From positions 1 to 50,139 of the forward strand of contig WAKF01000049.1 of the NCBI GenBank assembly GCA_015523465.1: 50,139 nucleotides of DNA, read 5' to 3'. Of this stretch, positions 6,972 to 15,139 are shown one piece after another; positions within the stretch are counted from its first letter, which is position 1; every line of letters begins with the position of its first letter. This DNA comes from Aeropyrum sp. (GTDB lineage Archaea > Thermoproteota > Thermoprotei_A > Sulfolobales > Acidilobaceae). The notes under the pieces are model-generated. The model was not told the origin of the DNA. It was given only the letters and a program-made list of their open reading frames with translations, and ran no database searches. The translations under genes were made by a program, and so were the position numbers.

Positions 6972-7702
6972 GTGGAGGTAAGGATAGTAACTACGCCCTT
7001 TACAGGGCTCTTAGGGAGGGTTGGGAGCCAGCTTGTATAGTGGTTGTTAGGCCCTTAAGGAGTGATAGCTGGATGTTCCATACAGCCCTACTCGAGGCGC
7101 CTAAACTCCAGGCCGAGGCTATGGGGCTCGCTGACAGGGTAGTCGAGGTTGAAGTTAGCGGTGTGAGGGAGAGGGAGGTAGAAGAGCTTGCTGAAGCCCT
7201 GGAGAGACTGTGGAGTGAGAGGGGGTTCGAGGTTCTGGTGGGTGGAGGCCTAGCTAGCCATTACCAGAGGAGGAGGTTTGAGGCGATAGCGTCTAAGCTT
7301 GGAGTAGACATCTACTCGCCAGCCTGGGGTCTAGATCCTGAATATTACATGAGAATGTTGGTGGAAGAGGGATTCAGGTTCATCATATCAAGGACCTCGG
7401 CGTGGGGCCTAGATTGGAGGCTTGTTGGCAGGATCGTTGAAGGTGACTTGCTAGAGGATGTATTGGAAAGGGCTAGGAGGCACGGGTTCCATCCAGCATT
7501 CGAGGGCGGGGAGGCCGAGACGCTGGTAGTAGACGCCCCCCACTACAAGAAGTCTCTCTGTATTGAGGGTATTGTTGTGGAGGCGGGGCCTATGGTCTAT
7601 GAGCTCAGAGCCTCGAGGATATGGCTTTCGGGTAAGGGAGCTTATAGGGAGTGCTTAAAGGTTGAGTATAGGGTTGAAGCTAGATCCTACCCACGAGCCT
7701 AA
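6947..7702 (+). CDS. dph6: Diphthine--ammonia ligase (Dph6), ATP-dependent
   Basis: Catalyses the last step of diphthamide formation on translation elongation factor 2, amidating diphthine with ATP and ammonium. The N-terminal PP-loop 'CSLLSGGKDSNYALYRAL' is the N-type ATP pyrophosphatase signature. Later motifs 'GGGLASHYQRRRFE', 'SPAWGLD' and 'GFHPAFEGGEAETLVVDAP' are typical of the MJ0570/Dph6 family. The product is about 251 residues, normal for the archaeal single-domain form. TTG at 6947 is preferred over TTG 6932 because GGAGG lies about 8 bases upstream and the family starts just before the PP-loop. The 3' end overlaps the convergent TatD-like gene by 23 bases. Dph2 is encoded at 26182. 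Confidence 0.93.
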   Translation: MRRFCSLLSGGKDSNYALYRALREGWEPACIVVVRPLRSDSWMFHTALLEAPKLQAEAMGLADRVVEVEVSGVREREVEELAEALERLWSERGFEVLVGGGLASHYQRRRFEAIASKLGVDIYSPAWGLDPEYYMRMLVEEGFRFIISRTSAWGLDWRLVGRIVEGDLLEDVLERARRHGFHPAFEGGEAETLVVDAPHYKKSLCIEGIVVEAGPMVYELRASRIWLSGKGAYRECLKVEYRVEARSYPRA

Positions 7703-8426
7703 TGGAGTTGCTTTCTAGAGTCTCTAGGACCTCCCCCATAGGCATTCCCTTAATCTTAGCTATTGCCTCTATAGTCTCCCTAACCATTAGGGGGTTTAGC
7801 TTGAGCCCCCTATACTCGTAGGGCCCGTCACTCTCAACCACCATGTAGTCTAGTGGCACAGCTTTGGCGGCTTCCACGCTCTTCCTCTGGATCCTGAGGG
7901 CTGCGTTTATTGAGAACCTTACCCCTAGGCGGGCCGCCGGCATTATTAGTGTCTGGGGGCCTGTGTACCAGTGTAACATGGCCCTCTCAACCCCCTCAGA
8001 GTAGATTATGGCTACAGCGTGCTTCCACGCGTCCGGGGCGTGTATGTTTAGGAAGGCGCCTATCTCTGAGGCTAGCCTAGCAAACCCCCGGAAGATCTCA
8101 ACCTGTATGTGCCACGTGTGGGGGTCTAGAAACCTTTTGTCTAGCCCTACCTCGCCTATACACGGAGGGCCTATCCTCTCGACTAACCTTTGAGCCTCGA
8201 GAGCTTCAAGGAGCCCCTTGCCTTCCCTCAGGTTCCAGGGGTGGAAGCCTATGCATGGCACCACCCTGTCGGGATACGACTCCCAGATCTCTATCGTCCT
8301 CATGGCAGACTCTACGTCGTCCGAGACTGCTACTACCACAAGACTTTTGTCAGTCTCAAGTATCTTCTCTATCTCTCTATCCCCGTACTCGTAGAAGTGT
8401 GAATGCATATCGTATATTTTAGGCAT
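7680..8426 (-). CDS. TatD-family metal-dependent hydrolase
   Basis: 248 residues of TIM-barrel amidohydrolase type. Metal-site features include 'DMHSHF' (H8, H10), 'CIGEVGLD' (Glu about 92), 'NIHAPDAWKH', 'MLHWYTG' and the C-terminal 'VVESDGPYEY' aspartate. These match TatD deoxyribonuclease-like enzymes, whose archaeal members act on DNA or are uncharacterised. The family's usual length is about 250. It is divergent from the membrane protein gene at 8468 and convergent with dph6. The DNA substrate is inferred from family only. Confidence 0.85.
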   Translation of the reverse strand: MPKIYDMHSHFYEYGDREIEKILETDKSLVVVAVSDDVESAMRTIEIWESYPDRVVPCIGFHPWNLREGKGLLEALEAQRLVERIGPPCIGEVGLDKRFLDPHTWHIQVEIFRGFARLASEIGAFLNIHAPDAWKHAVAIIYSEGVERAMLHWYTGPQTLIMPAARLGVRFSINAALRIQRKSVEAAKAVPLDYMVVESDGPYEYRGLKLNPLMVRETIEAIAKIKGMPMGEVLETLESNSIRLVGRI

Positions 8427-8467
8427 CGCGGGCCCCCAGGCTATGAGTCTGGGGTGAGGCTATTTAG

Positions 8468-8827
8468 TTGAGGCCTAGGGATAGCAGGGGTAGGATTAGG
8501 GCTTCCATAGCTATAGCGGCTATAACCTCGGCTTTCATAGCTGGCAGGGCTTTTTATAGAGCCCCCTTGGAGCTTGTAGCCCTGGTGATGGTTCTAGTCT
8601 CCGCAGCCTGGATCCTGGGGCTCGTAGTTTTAGCCCTAGGAAGGCCCTACGGCTTCTACATAGCCGCTACTTCAGGCCTCCTCCTAGTCAACGCAAGGAT
8701 GTTTTCACAGCTCCCTGGGGACGACCCTTACACTTGGGTGGCCGAGGTAGCCTTCGCAATGCTAGGCTACGTATTCTCTACCTTCGAAGCCGTCATAGCA
8801 TGGAAGTCTGTGAAGAGTCGAGGGTAA
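8468..8827 (+). CDS. Small four-helix membrane protein, function unknown
   Basis: 119 residues from a TTG start. A basic N-terminus is followed by four hydrophobic segments (about 11-28, 33-57, 62-78 and 90-112). The C-terminus is basic and cytoplasmic by the positive-inside rule. No family is recognised. It may be co-transcribed with the small basic protein at 8883 and the glycosyltransferase at 9106, so a membrane-lipid or glycosylation role is conceivable. Confidence 0.6.
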   Translation: MRPRDSRGRIRASIAIAAITSAFIAGRAFYRAPLELVALVMVLVSAAWILGLVVLALGRPYGFYIAATSGLLLVNARMFSQLPGDDPYTWVAEVAFAMLGYVFSTFEAVIAWKSVKSRG

Positions 8828-8882
8828 GCGTTGGCGAGCTTTATTAGGCGTGTGGGCCTTGGGACCCTTGAGGGAGACTGTA

Positions 8883-9089
8883 ATGGGGGGGAAGCACGGC
8901 AAGTACGTTTACGTTAGGAGGCGTGATGGGTGGTACGTTAAGGTTAGGGTTCTGAAGAGCCGTGACGCTAGCGATCCTTCAAAATACATAGTGGTAGGTC
9001 CTAAGAGGAGGGAAGCCCCTATAACGTTCGAAGTCCTCAGGGAGGATGAGCTGCCTGATGAAGTGAGGAGGGCCCTCTACCTTGTATAG
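8883..9089 (+). CDS. Small basic conserved protein (possibly DUF5622)
   Basis: 68 residues from ATG 8883: 'GGKHGKYVYVRRRDGWYVKV' is a compact basic beta region, followed by 'KYIVVGPKRREAPITFEVL' and an acidic C-terminal helix. The open frame extends to 8850, but GAGGGAGA upstream of 8883 and the compact family start favour the ATG. I associate this pattern with a small crenarchaeal domain of unknown function (DUF5622) from memory, at moderate certainty. It ends just inside the most upstream possible start of the glycosyltransferase gene. Confidence 0.65.
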   Translation: MGGKHGKYVYVRRRDGWYVKVRVLKSRDASDPSKYIVVGPKRREAPITFEVLREDELPDEVRRALYLV

Positions 9090-9105
9090 TGCCGGCAGGG
9101 AGGGA

Positions 9106-10194
9106 ATGACGGGAAGCGAGAGAGAGTGTATAGCTCCTATTGTATCAATAGTCATACCTACACTCAATGAAGCACCCAACATAGAGCCTCTCGTCTCTAG
9201 GCTTGTAACGGCTCTGGAGGGGAGTATAGGAGGCTGTTTTGAAGTCATATTTGTGGACGACGAGTCTATAGACGGGACCCCCGAAGTCATTATGAAGCTC
9301 GCCGAGGACGATTCGAGACTAAGGCTTTTATCTAGGAGGGGTGAAAGGGGGCTGGCTTCAGCTATACTTAGAGGCCTAAGAGAAGCTACTGGCAAGTATG
9401 CTGTCGTCATGGATGCAGACTTACAGCACCCTCCAGAGGACGTGCCCAGATTACTTAAGGCCTTAGAAGAGGGGGCCGATATAGTCGTGGCTTCCCGGTA
9501 TACTAGGGGAGGGGGCGTTGAGGGGTGGAGTAGAGTTAGGCTTTTAATGAGCCTGGGAGCTACGATTCTAGCATGGATCCTCGTCCCCGAAACTCGTAGG
9601 ACCTCAGACCCCATGTCGGGCTTCTTCGCCATAAATCTCGAGAGGGTTAAGCTACCCCAGACTCCGCCCCCCGGCTTTAAGCTCCTAGTAGAGATACTCA
9701 GGCTAAACCCCAAGGCCCGGGTCGTCGACGTACCATACGTTTTCAGGCGCAGGCACGAAGGCCGTAGCAAGCTGGGCTTCAAGTCTATGATAGACTATCT
9801 AGCTCACCTAGCCATAGCATCCTCGCCCCTCAGGTTTGCCCTTGTAGGCCTTGGAGGCACCATAGTCAACTTAACTGTCTTTAGAACACTACTAGGGGCT
9901 GGAGCCCCTCTAGACGCAGCCATACTCTTAGGCTTCGAAGCAGGCCTCCTATTCAACTTCACAATACACGATAGGATCACCTTCTCTCATAGGAGGTACG
10001 AGAGAAGTTTTCCAGCTAGGCTCCTAGGCTACCACCTCTCCAGCGCTGTAGGGGTTGGCGTGGGGTACCTCGTTTCTAGAAGCCTCATCACGTTCATAGG
10101 CCTACATCCTATACTCTCACAGCTAGCAGGCATAGCTGCCGGCTTCATCGCAAACTACACGCTATCGAGCAGAAAGGTGTGGAGGGGAACTTAG
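9106..10194 (+). CDS. Dolichol-phosphate mannose synthase-like GT2 fused to GtrA-like membrane domain
   Basis: Cytoplasmic GT-A domain (about 1-225) with 'SIVIPTLNEAPNIEPLV', 'VIFVDDESIDGT', the catalytic-site 'MDADLQHPPED' (DxD-like), 'ASRYTRGGG' and 'RRRHEGRSKLGF'. These are classic features of DPM1, which makes dolichyl-phosphate mannose from GDP-mannose. The last about 125 residues carry four hydrophobic helices of the GtrA/flippase type ('FALVGLGGTIVNLTVF' through 'AGFIANYTLSSRKVW'). The two-domain form is known from Pyrococcus DPMS. Its product would feed GT-C enzymes such as the one at 3118. ATG 9106 is chosen. TTG 9082 is also open, but it overlaps the previous gene. Confidence 0.9.
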   Translation: MTGSERECIAPIVSIVIPTLNEAPNIEPLVSRLVTALEGSIGGCFEVIFVDDESIDGTPEVIMKLAEDDSRLRLLSRRGERGLASAILRGLREATGKYAVVMDADLQHPPEDVPRLLKALEEGADIVVASRYTRGGGVEGWSRVRLLMSLGATILAWILVPETRRTSDPMSGFFAINLERVKLPQTPPPGFKLLVEILRLNPKARVVDVPYVFRRRHEGRSKLGFKSMIDYLAHLAIASSPLRFALVGLGGTIVNLTVFRTLLGAGAPLDAAILLGFEAGLLFNFTIHDRITFSHRRYERSFPARLLGYHLSSAVGVGVGYLVSRSLITFIGLHPILSQLAGIAAGFIANYTLSSRKVWRGT

Positions 10195-10210
10195 ACTCTA
10201 CACCCCCGCA

Positions 10211-10492
10211 CTATACTTCCAAGGACTCTTTAACAACACCTATATCTTCTTACTTCTTTCCAAACCAGCTAGGAGTGTAGCAAAGCACCTCGGCATCTAT
10301 GCCACCAGGCATTACATTCTCCCAGAAAACCCTGACGATAGTAAGTAAAGGTTCACTTATAAAATGCACCCTTTCAAAACCTGGAGATGCTATAAGGTTA
10401 GCATAAAGGCCTTTCGTGTTATAACTTCACTCAAAAAGCCCCCCTACAATAATCAATAGAGGTCTAGCTTTATACACATGCTCCTTTGCATT
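10211..10492 (-). pseudogene. Decayed MNT-type nucleotidyltransferase
   Basis: Read on the minus strand in a single frame, this segment gives 'KARPLLIIVGGLFE', stop TGA (10429-10427), then 'SPGFERVHFISEPLLTIVRV', 'GGIDAEVLCYTPSWFGKK', stop TAA (10252-10250), then 'EDIGVVKESLEV' and stop. The order matches small archaeal nucleotidyltransferases: a 'RPLLVIVYGS' active-site strand, a later 'GIDAEVLCYTPEEF' segment and 'IGVVKEAL' near the end. The catalytic G-S-x10-D-x-D region is destroyed (GGLFE, then stop). Such proteins normally pair with HEPN proteins. I found no recognisable HEPN partner in the adjacent DNA. Confidence 0.75.
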
Positions 10493-10719
10493 ATCGTGTT
10501 ATACAACTTTGCTGAAAGACCGTTAGCAGCATTGGAACGTCTCCATAACCATGCATTTGAAAGTCAAGTCTATTGTAGCATCCGCGTCGAAAAGAGAAAG
10601 TTCTATATAATAGTGTACTCCAAAATAGTTAGTAATTCAACTAAAGATAACGTATTAACCTGCAAATCAATATTCCCTTCATTAACTTCTATTCCGGTGG
10701 CAGTCTCGGGGGGGCTGTA
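10493..10719. other. AT-rich intergenic region upstream of UDG
   Basis: No supported gene. A clear TATA-like TATATAAT lies at about 10603-10611 on the plus strand, some 110 bases before the UDG start, and may be its promoter. An 80-codon plus-strand frame crosses the region but has no ribosome site or protein-like composition. Base composition is noticeably AT-richer than in the flanking genes, fitting decayed accessory DNA next to the nucleotidyltransferase remnant. Confidence 0.5.
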
Positions 10720-11355
10720 GTGAGTGTAAAGGATAGAAATGGTTATGAAGATCTCGTCAAGACTATAAAGTCTTGCACTAGGTGCCCCCTCCACGCTTCC
10801 CGCAAGAATGCCGTGCCTGGTGAGGGTCCTCTCGATGCAGAGGTCATGGTTGTTGGTGAGGCTCCGGGGAGGAGTGAGGATGAGCAGGGTAGGCCTTTCG
10901 TCGGGGCTGCTGGGAAGCTTCTTGATAGGCTTCTGGGTGAGGCTGGTCTTGAGAGGGGTAGGGTCTACATTACTAATATTGTAAAGTGTAGACCTCCCAA
11001 CAATAGAGACCCTAAGCCCGAGGAAATACAGGCGTGCCTTCCATACCTTATTGAGCAGATTAAGACCATTAGACCTAAAGTCATAATAGCTGTCGGTAGG
11101 ATAGCTGGAAGCACTCTCTACAAGCTAGCAGGGCTACGGTGGGAGGGCGTTAGGAGGGAGAGGGGGAGAATCGTGAGGGCTAGAATTGGGGGTGTTGATG
11201 TCGTTATAGTACCTACCTACCACCCCGCAGCGGCCCTTTACAACCCTCAGCTTAGAGGGGAGTTAGAAGAGGATTTCAAAGGCCCCGTGAAGAGGGCTGT
11301 AAGAGAGGCTGGTAGAGGTCGTAAACCACCGACTCTGGAGGACTTCATGGAGTAG
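10720..11355 (+). CDS. udg: Type-4 (Fe-S) uracil-DNA glycosylase
   Basis: Removes uracil from DNA, countering cytosine deamination at high temperature. 211 residues with four cluster cysteines C19, C22, C90 and C106, 'VVGEAPGRSEDEQGRPFVG' (44-62), 'YITNIVKCRPPNNRDP' (83-98) and the C-terminal 'VPTYHPAAALYNP' active-site histidine motif. All are diagnostic of family 4 UDG. The GTG start lies next to a G-rich stretch. The C-terminal tail 'GRGRKPPTLEDFME' could be a flexible or PCNA-interacting extension, but no clear PIP box is visible. It is convergent with the protease gene, 5 bases apart. Confidence 0.95.
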   Translation: MSVKDRNGYEDLVKTIKSCTRCPLHASRKNAVPGEGPLDAEVMVVGEAPGRSEDEQGRPFVGAAGKLLDRLLGEAGLERGRVYITNIVKCRPPNNRDPKPEEIQACLPYLIEQIKTIRPKVIIAVGRIAGSTLYKLAGLRWEGVRRERGRIVRARIGGVDVVIVPTYHPAAALYNPQLRGELEEDFKGPVKRAVREAGRGRKPPTLEDFME

Positions 11356-11360
11356 GTTTT

Positions 11361-13244
11361 CTAAGCCCAGAACCTCTGAGACCTGGCGTAGCTCCTTGAA
11401 GCCGTGTAGAATCCGAGCATGAATGCGGCGGCTGCAGCCGTCATAGCAACAGTGACTATAGGCTCTAGCGTAGCCCTAACTCTTTCAACCCCGCCTTCCA
11501 GACCCCCCTCAAGCTCTCCCCCGGGGGTCGTCTGGGGAGCTTCTGGTATGTACTGCCTAGTGGCCTGGGTTGCCAGTAGCCAGGGGGTTATGGAGGCTAC
11601 AGCTTCCTCCATGATCTCGACCGCCTGCCCCATAGTCGCCTCATCCTCTGATAGCACGTCTGCATACTGCATATACAGCTCTGCAAGCCCTGAAATGTAG
11701 CCTGCAGCGTAGGTCCTGGCAGCCATAACCGTGTATGCACTCCTTAACTCCTCCATGTAAACCCTTATCACGTCTCTTCCTAGCCTCTCAACGCTACCGG
11801 TGAATATGAGTAGAAGGCTCCTACTGTAGGCTTCCCTATAAAAGCCTAGGGCCGCCACGTAGTGGCCATTAGACCACATATCCTCTGCTTGCTCCATAAC
11901 AAGGTCTATCGACGCCTTGTAAGACTCTATTTCAGGCCTTTGCGGCGTGTTGACAACTTCGATCAGATAGTCGGCTAGGGCTTTAGCATACTCGACTACA
12001 AGCTTAACGAACCCCCTAAACCTCGCTACTACCGTTTCTACCTCATTCACGGTAAGACTTCTTCCAACGTCCCTGAGTTCCTCAGCTACGTCTATCCACG
12101 CCTCTATACTATAGACTCTAGCTTTGGCGTAGGCGAGGGACCGGGCTACTTCTTGAGGGGGTACCACTCTGCTTAGCCTCTTAACTTCTTCGAGCGAAGC
12201 TTCTGCGCTAGCGAGCCTAGTATATGCTACTGAGAGGGTTTCAACATAGAAGAGGCTTCCATTCTGGCTCATGGAGTCGAGCTTTTCCCTAAGAGCCTGA
12301 AGCTCACTTTCTATCTCCGAGACAACCGCATCTACCTGGTTCCCCTCGCTAGAGAGGTACAAGGTGTAATATGCTGTGTAGGCGTCTACCAACGCTGCAA
12401 AGGCTAGGCTGGCGGCAGCGTAGAAACTCTTAGCCTCAGCCTCGACACTCTCTCTAAGCTTTCCTTTAATTGCTTCTCTCAAGCTTGAGTACTGTTGAGG
12501 GTCCATACGTTTCCCGACTTCCGCTAGTACCCTTTCAGCCTCTGCTCTGAGGTCCTTCGCAACCCCCTTCATAGCCTTGGCGAACTCTGGAGGAGTCTCA
12601 ACCCTTAGGCTACCCTCGATCCTAGGTACTCCCAGGATGGCTAGCCCATCTATTAAGCCTGAAACCGCTATAAAGTTGCACGAGCTACCCTCAACGTCCT
12701 TTAGGTTAGAGAGTGGTATGACTAGTCTCAACCCCTCCCTATTAGCTGCCTGACACTTCTTAGGCACCTCGCCAACGCTTACTGCTAATGTATCCGGTGA
12801 TATAGCGCCTGTAACCGAGACCCCCAGGTCCTCGAGGTCTCCGTTAGCCTTGTATAGTAGTGCGTAGTAAGTGGCTAACGCCACTCCCAGGCTACCGCTA
12901 GTGCCAGCCACAGGACCTAAACTCCTAATCTCTACCTCTACATCCAGGCTCCAGGGGTCGTAGCCTGCGAAGAGGGCTGCTATCATAGCGGCCGTTATCA
13001 TGCTATACCTAGTGGTGTCGTCTACCTCGCCTCCGCCGGTAACATTAACGTTCCCCGAGCCGGGATACCTAACTTTCACCACAATATCTATGAGCTTCGC
13101 TCCACCTACATCGCTACTAACTGCAGGCACGGGCACCCTGACGATACTCTCAAAACCCCTCCCATCCTGGCTGACAGCTTGTAAAGGCTGAATTATGGAG
13201 AGTAGAACTAGCACTAGGAGAATACTTACCGTCGAAAGCCTCAT
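11361..13244 (-). CDS. Secreted, membrane-anchored Lon-like (S16-type) serine protease with long helical domain
   Basis: From ATG 13244 (GGGTGG about 8 bases upstream) the product has 627 residues. A signal peptide (1-24) precedes a Lon-type protease domain (about 35-220) with 'GTSGSLGVALATYYALL' (catalytic Ser about 116) and 'VPKKCQAANREGLRLVIP' (catalytic Lys about 162/163). The following roughly 350 residues are almost entirely helical (several long heptad-like stretches). The protein ends with a Gly/Glu-rich linker and one transmembrane helix (about 590-612) with a basic tail. Archaeal proteins of this layout fall in COG1750, predicted proteases. The domain would face outside. ATG 13277 is also open but lacks a ribosome site. 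Confidence 0.8.
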   Translation of the reverse strand: MRLSTVSILLVLVLLSIIQPLQAVSQDGRGFESIVRVPVPAVSSDVGGAKLIDIVVKVRYPGSGNVNVTGGGEVDDTTRYSMITAAMIAALFAGYDPWSLDVEVEIRSLGPVAGTSGSLGVALATYYALLYKANGDLEDLGVSVTGAISPDTLAVSVGEVPKKCQAANREGLRLVIPLSNLKDVEGSSCNFIAVSGLIDGLAILGVPRIEGSLRVETPPEFAKAMKGVAKDLRAEAERVLAEVGKRMDPQQYSSLREAIKGKLRESVEAEAKSFYAAASLAFAALVDAYTAYYTLYLSSEGNQVDAVVSEIESELQALREKLDSMSQNGSLFYVETLSVAYTRLASAEASLEEVKRLSRVVPPQEVARSLAYAKARVYSIEAWIDVAEELRDVGRSLTVNEVETVVARFRGFVKLVVEYAKALADYLIEVVNTPQRPEIESYKASIDLVMEQAEDMWSNGHYVAALGFYREAYSRSLLLIFTGSVERLGRDVIRVYMEELRSAYTVMAARTYAAGYISGLAELYMQYADVLSEDEATMGQAVEIMEEAVASITPWLLATQATRQYIPEAPQTTPGGELEGGLEGGVERVRATLEPIVTVAMTAAAAAFMLGFYTASRSYARSQRFWA

Positions 13245-13347
13245 CCTATAAGCCACCCTAACCCCTAAATAACGCATTCACAGGGAGATAACTTAACCCT
13301 AAAAGACCCCTACAGTATACTTGTGGGCCTAGGGAGGTTGAGGCGTC

Positions 13348-13863
13348 ATGGCTAGGAAGAGAGAGGCTAAAGTGGACACGGAGGCCGGCAAGACGAAGGA
13401 CCTCAAGATCATATCCGTACAGGTTATTACAAAGGATAAAGTAATGTCTAACGAGAGGCAGATGGCACTACTATATATTATAGATAAGTTTGGCCCTCTC
13501 TACGAGAGAGCGCTACAGCAAGTGGTCTACGATTTACAGCAGCTAGGCGCTCCCCTGGGCTATGAATTCAAGGTTATAGCTGGAGTCCCATACAGCCCCG
13601 AATTTAAGAACGACCTGGTTGCCCTGGGCTACGTGGGCTTCATAGAATATACTCCAAACAAGAAGGTAAGGGTCACTAACGACGGTAAGGACGCTTTAGA
13701 AAAGAAGGGAGCCCCTAAGGGCGTCGTAGAGGTTGTTGAAAGGCATTTTGAAGAGGTCAGGAATAAGGCTACAATCTACGACTACAAGGTTGACGAGGGT
13801 GTGAGGAGGATGAAGACGCTAAGAAGGGGTGAGGGCCGCAGGCTATTCGGGCTAAGGGTATGA
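13348..13863 (+). CDS. Winged-helix-like protein of unknown function
   Basis: 171 residues. A basic, Lys-rich N-terminus is followed by a middle segment (about 35-120) that looks like a winged helix: 'QMALLYIIDKFGPLYERALQQ', 'LGAPLGYEF' and 'LVALGYVGFIEYTPNKKVRVT'. A basic C-terminal tail ends 'LRRGEGRRLFGLRV'. It overlaps the next ATPase gene by an ATGA stop/start, so the two are translationally coupled. The function is unknown; nucleic-acid binding is likely from charge and fold. Confidence 0.75.
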   Translation: MARKREAKVDTEAGKTKDLKIISVQVITKDKVMSNERQMALLYIIDKFGPLYERALQQVVYDLQQLGAPLGYEFKVIAGVPYSPEFKNDLVALGYVGFIEYTPNKKVRVTNDGKDALEKKGAPKGVVEVVERHFEEVRNKATIYDYKVDEGVRRMKTLRRGEGRRLFGLRV

Positions 13864-14417
13864 CTGGCAGGCTCCCCCTACTACTCGAGACTGCGATATC
13901 ACGGAGGCTTTTCACATTCATTTACGGGCCCCCTGGCTCCGGCAAGACGATCTTGGCTTCTCATGTTGCCGAAGCCGCATCTACTACGGGCTTCAAGGTA
14001 TCTTACGTCTACGTGGGAAGTCAGAATGCTCCTAGGACCTACACTCCCAAGGTAGCCAGTGTGGAAGCGTTAACTCTAGACGATCTTGTTGAGAAAGTGG
14101 CCGCTTCATGCCTTTCAGGCGACTATGTAGTAGTTGATGCCATAAACGAGTTATATACGGAGCAGGCTAGCAGAGGGGCTTTCAGGCTGCTTAGCTTCAT
14201 AGCCTCTATCTTGAGGAGGTGCGGTGGTTTTGCTACTGGCGTGGTAAGAGAGGTTGAGGGTGAACTGAGGACCCCGGGATGGGAGGCTCTAATACTTTAC
14301 GCCCACGTAGTGGCTACCTCAAGTAAGAGTAGGGGTAGGTTTAAGCTCTCCTTCTCCAAGCCTGAGAAGAGGGTGGCGTATTTCACGTTCGACGGGAGGG
14401 GTCTGTCTTGGCTGTAG
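13860..14417 (+). CDS. RecA-fold ATPase, RadA-paralogue type
   Basis: 185 residues consisting of little more than the RecA ATPase core: Walker A 'FIYGPPGSGKTILASHVAEA' (about 20-39), Walker B-like 'DYVVVDAINELY' (about 94-105) and downstream strands. It lacks the N-terminal domain of RadA and is shorter than KaiC-like proteins, resembling crenarchaeal RadA paralogues (aRadC/RadB-like) that modulate recombination. The start ATG overlaps the stop of the winged-helix gene. The end overlaps carS by 10 bases. Confidence 0.8.
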   Translation: MTGRLPLLLETAISRRLFTFIYGPPGSGKTILASHVAEAASTTGFKVSYVYVGSQNAPRTYTPKVASVEALTLDDLVEKVAASCLSGDYVVVDAINELYTEQASRGAFRLLSFIASILRRCGGFATGVVREVEGELRTPGWEALILYAHVVATSSKSRGRFKLSFSKPEKRVAYFTFDGRGLSWL

Positions 14418-14932
14418 TAGGATTGGATTTCACACACATAGATAATATCCTAGAAGCGCTAATAGTCATAGCGCCAGCTATGGTAGCCAACGCTACCCCC
14501 CTCCTAGTTAAGGGTAAGAGGCCTGTAGACGGGGGTAGGGTTTTCCTCGACGGTAGGAGGATCCTTGGAGATGGCAAGACGTGGGAGGGCTCCCTTGCAG
14601 GGTTCATTGCAGGCTCTCTTACCGCGCTTATCCTAGCAGCTTTACTAGGCTGGGAAGAGCTGGCAGTCATAGGCTCGGCCGCCTCCCTCGGAGCAATCCT
14701 AGGGGACATGGCAGGCTCCTTCATAAAGAGAAGGCTGGGACTTAAGAGGGGGGCTCCAGCCCCCTTACTAGACCAGCTAGATTTCTACTTTGGCGCTCTC
14801 GCCCTAACTGTGATACTGGGGGTTGACTGGAGCTTGAAGGCTGTTGTTGAGGCTGCGATAGTTGTAGTAATAGCTCATGTAGCCTCTAACTTTGGCGCCT
14901 ACCTTATGGGCATTAAGAACGTTCCTTGGTAG
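14408..14932 (+). CDS. carS: CDP-archaeol synthase (CarS)
   Basis: Transfers CTP to 2,3-bis-O-geranylgeranylglycerol phosphate to give CDP-archaeol, a key step in archaeal phospholipid synthesis. 174 residues with about five membrane helices and conserved cytoplasmic loops 'KRPVDGGRVFLDGRRILGDG' followed by 'KTWEG', and 'GDMAGSFIKRRLGLKRGAPA' followed by 'PLLDQLDF'. Both loops are diagnostic. The TTG start at 14408 has GGGAGGGG about 7 bases upstream and lies inside the preceding ATPase gene. The 3' end overlaps the convergent nop10 by 20 bases. Confidence 0.95.
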   Translation: MAVVGLDFTHIDNILEALIVIAPAMVANATPLLVKGKRPVDGGRVFLDGRRILGDGKTWEGSLAGFIAGSLTALILAALLGWEELAVIGSAASLGAILGDMAGSFIKRRLGLKRGAPAPLLDQLDFYFGALALTVILGVDWSLKAVVEAAIVVVIAHVASNFGAYLMGIKNVPW

Positions 14933-15128
14933 CTTCCTCTAGTTTCTCTTCACCGCCCGGTATGAGGCCGGCTAGCTTCTTCATCATGTACCTATACTTC
15001 AAGTACCTATCTTCTGGGGAGAACCTCGGCGGGTGAGGTACCCTAACCTCGCCTCCACAGGAAGGACATTTATCCCTCCTAAGGGTATACCTCCCGCATC
15101 TCACGCACCTTCTCAGTAGCCACTGCAT
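14913..15128 (-). CDS. nop10: H/ACA ribonucleoprotein protein Nop10
   Basis: 71 residues. A zinc ribbon (C8, C11, C20, C23) is followed by 'PPRFSPEDRYLKYRYMMKK', the invariant Nop10 segment that binds Cbf5. The protein is part of the H/ACA RNP that pseudouridylates rRNA and tRNA. It is the last gene of the long minus-strand operon that starts at tfs or earlier, 11 bases after aIF2-alpha, an arrangement common in archaea. Its C-terminal tail is slightly longer than usual and overlaps carS. Confidence 0.95.
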   Translation of the reverse strand: MQWLLRRCVRCGRYTLRRDKCPSCGGEVRVPHPPRFSPEDRYLKYRYMMKKLAGLIPGGEEKLEEATKERS

Positions 15129-15139
15129 TAAACGTGCAC

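Noticed and set aside
10478-10720. An 80-codon plus-strand frame upstream of UDG
   Set aside because: No ribosome site, atypical composition, and it lies partly antisense to the nucleotidyltransferase remnant.
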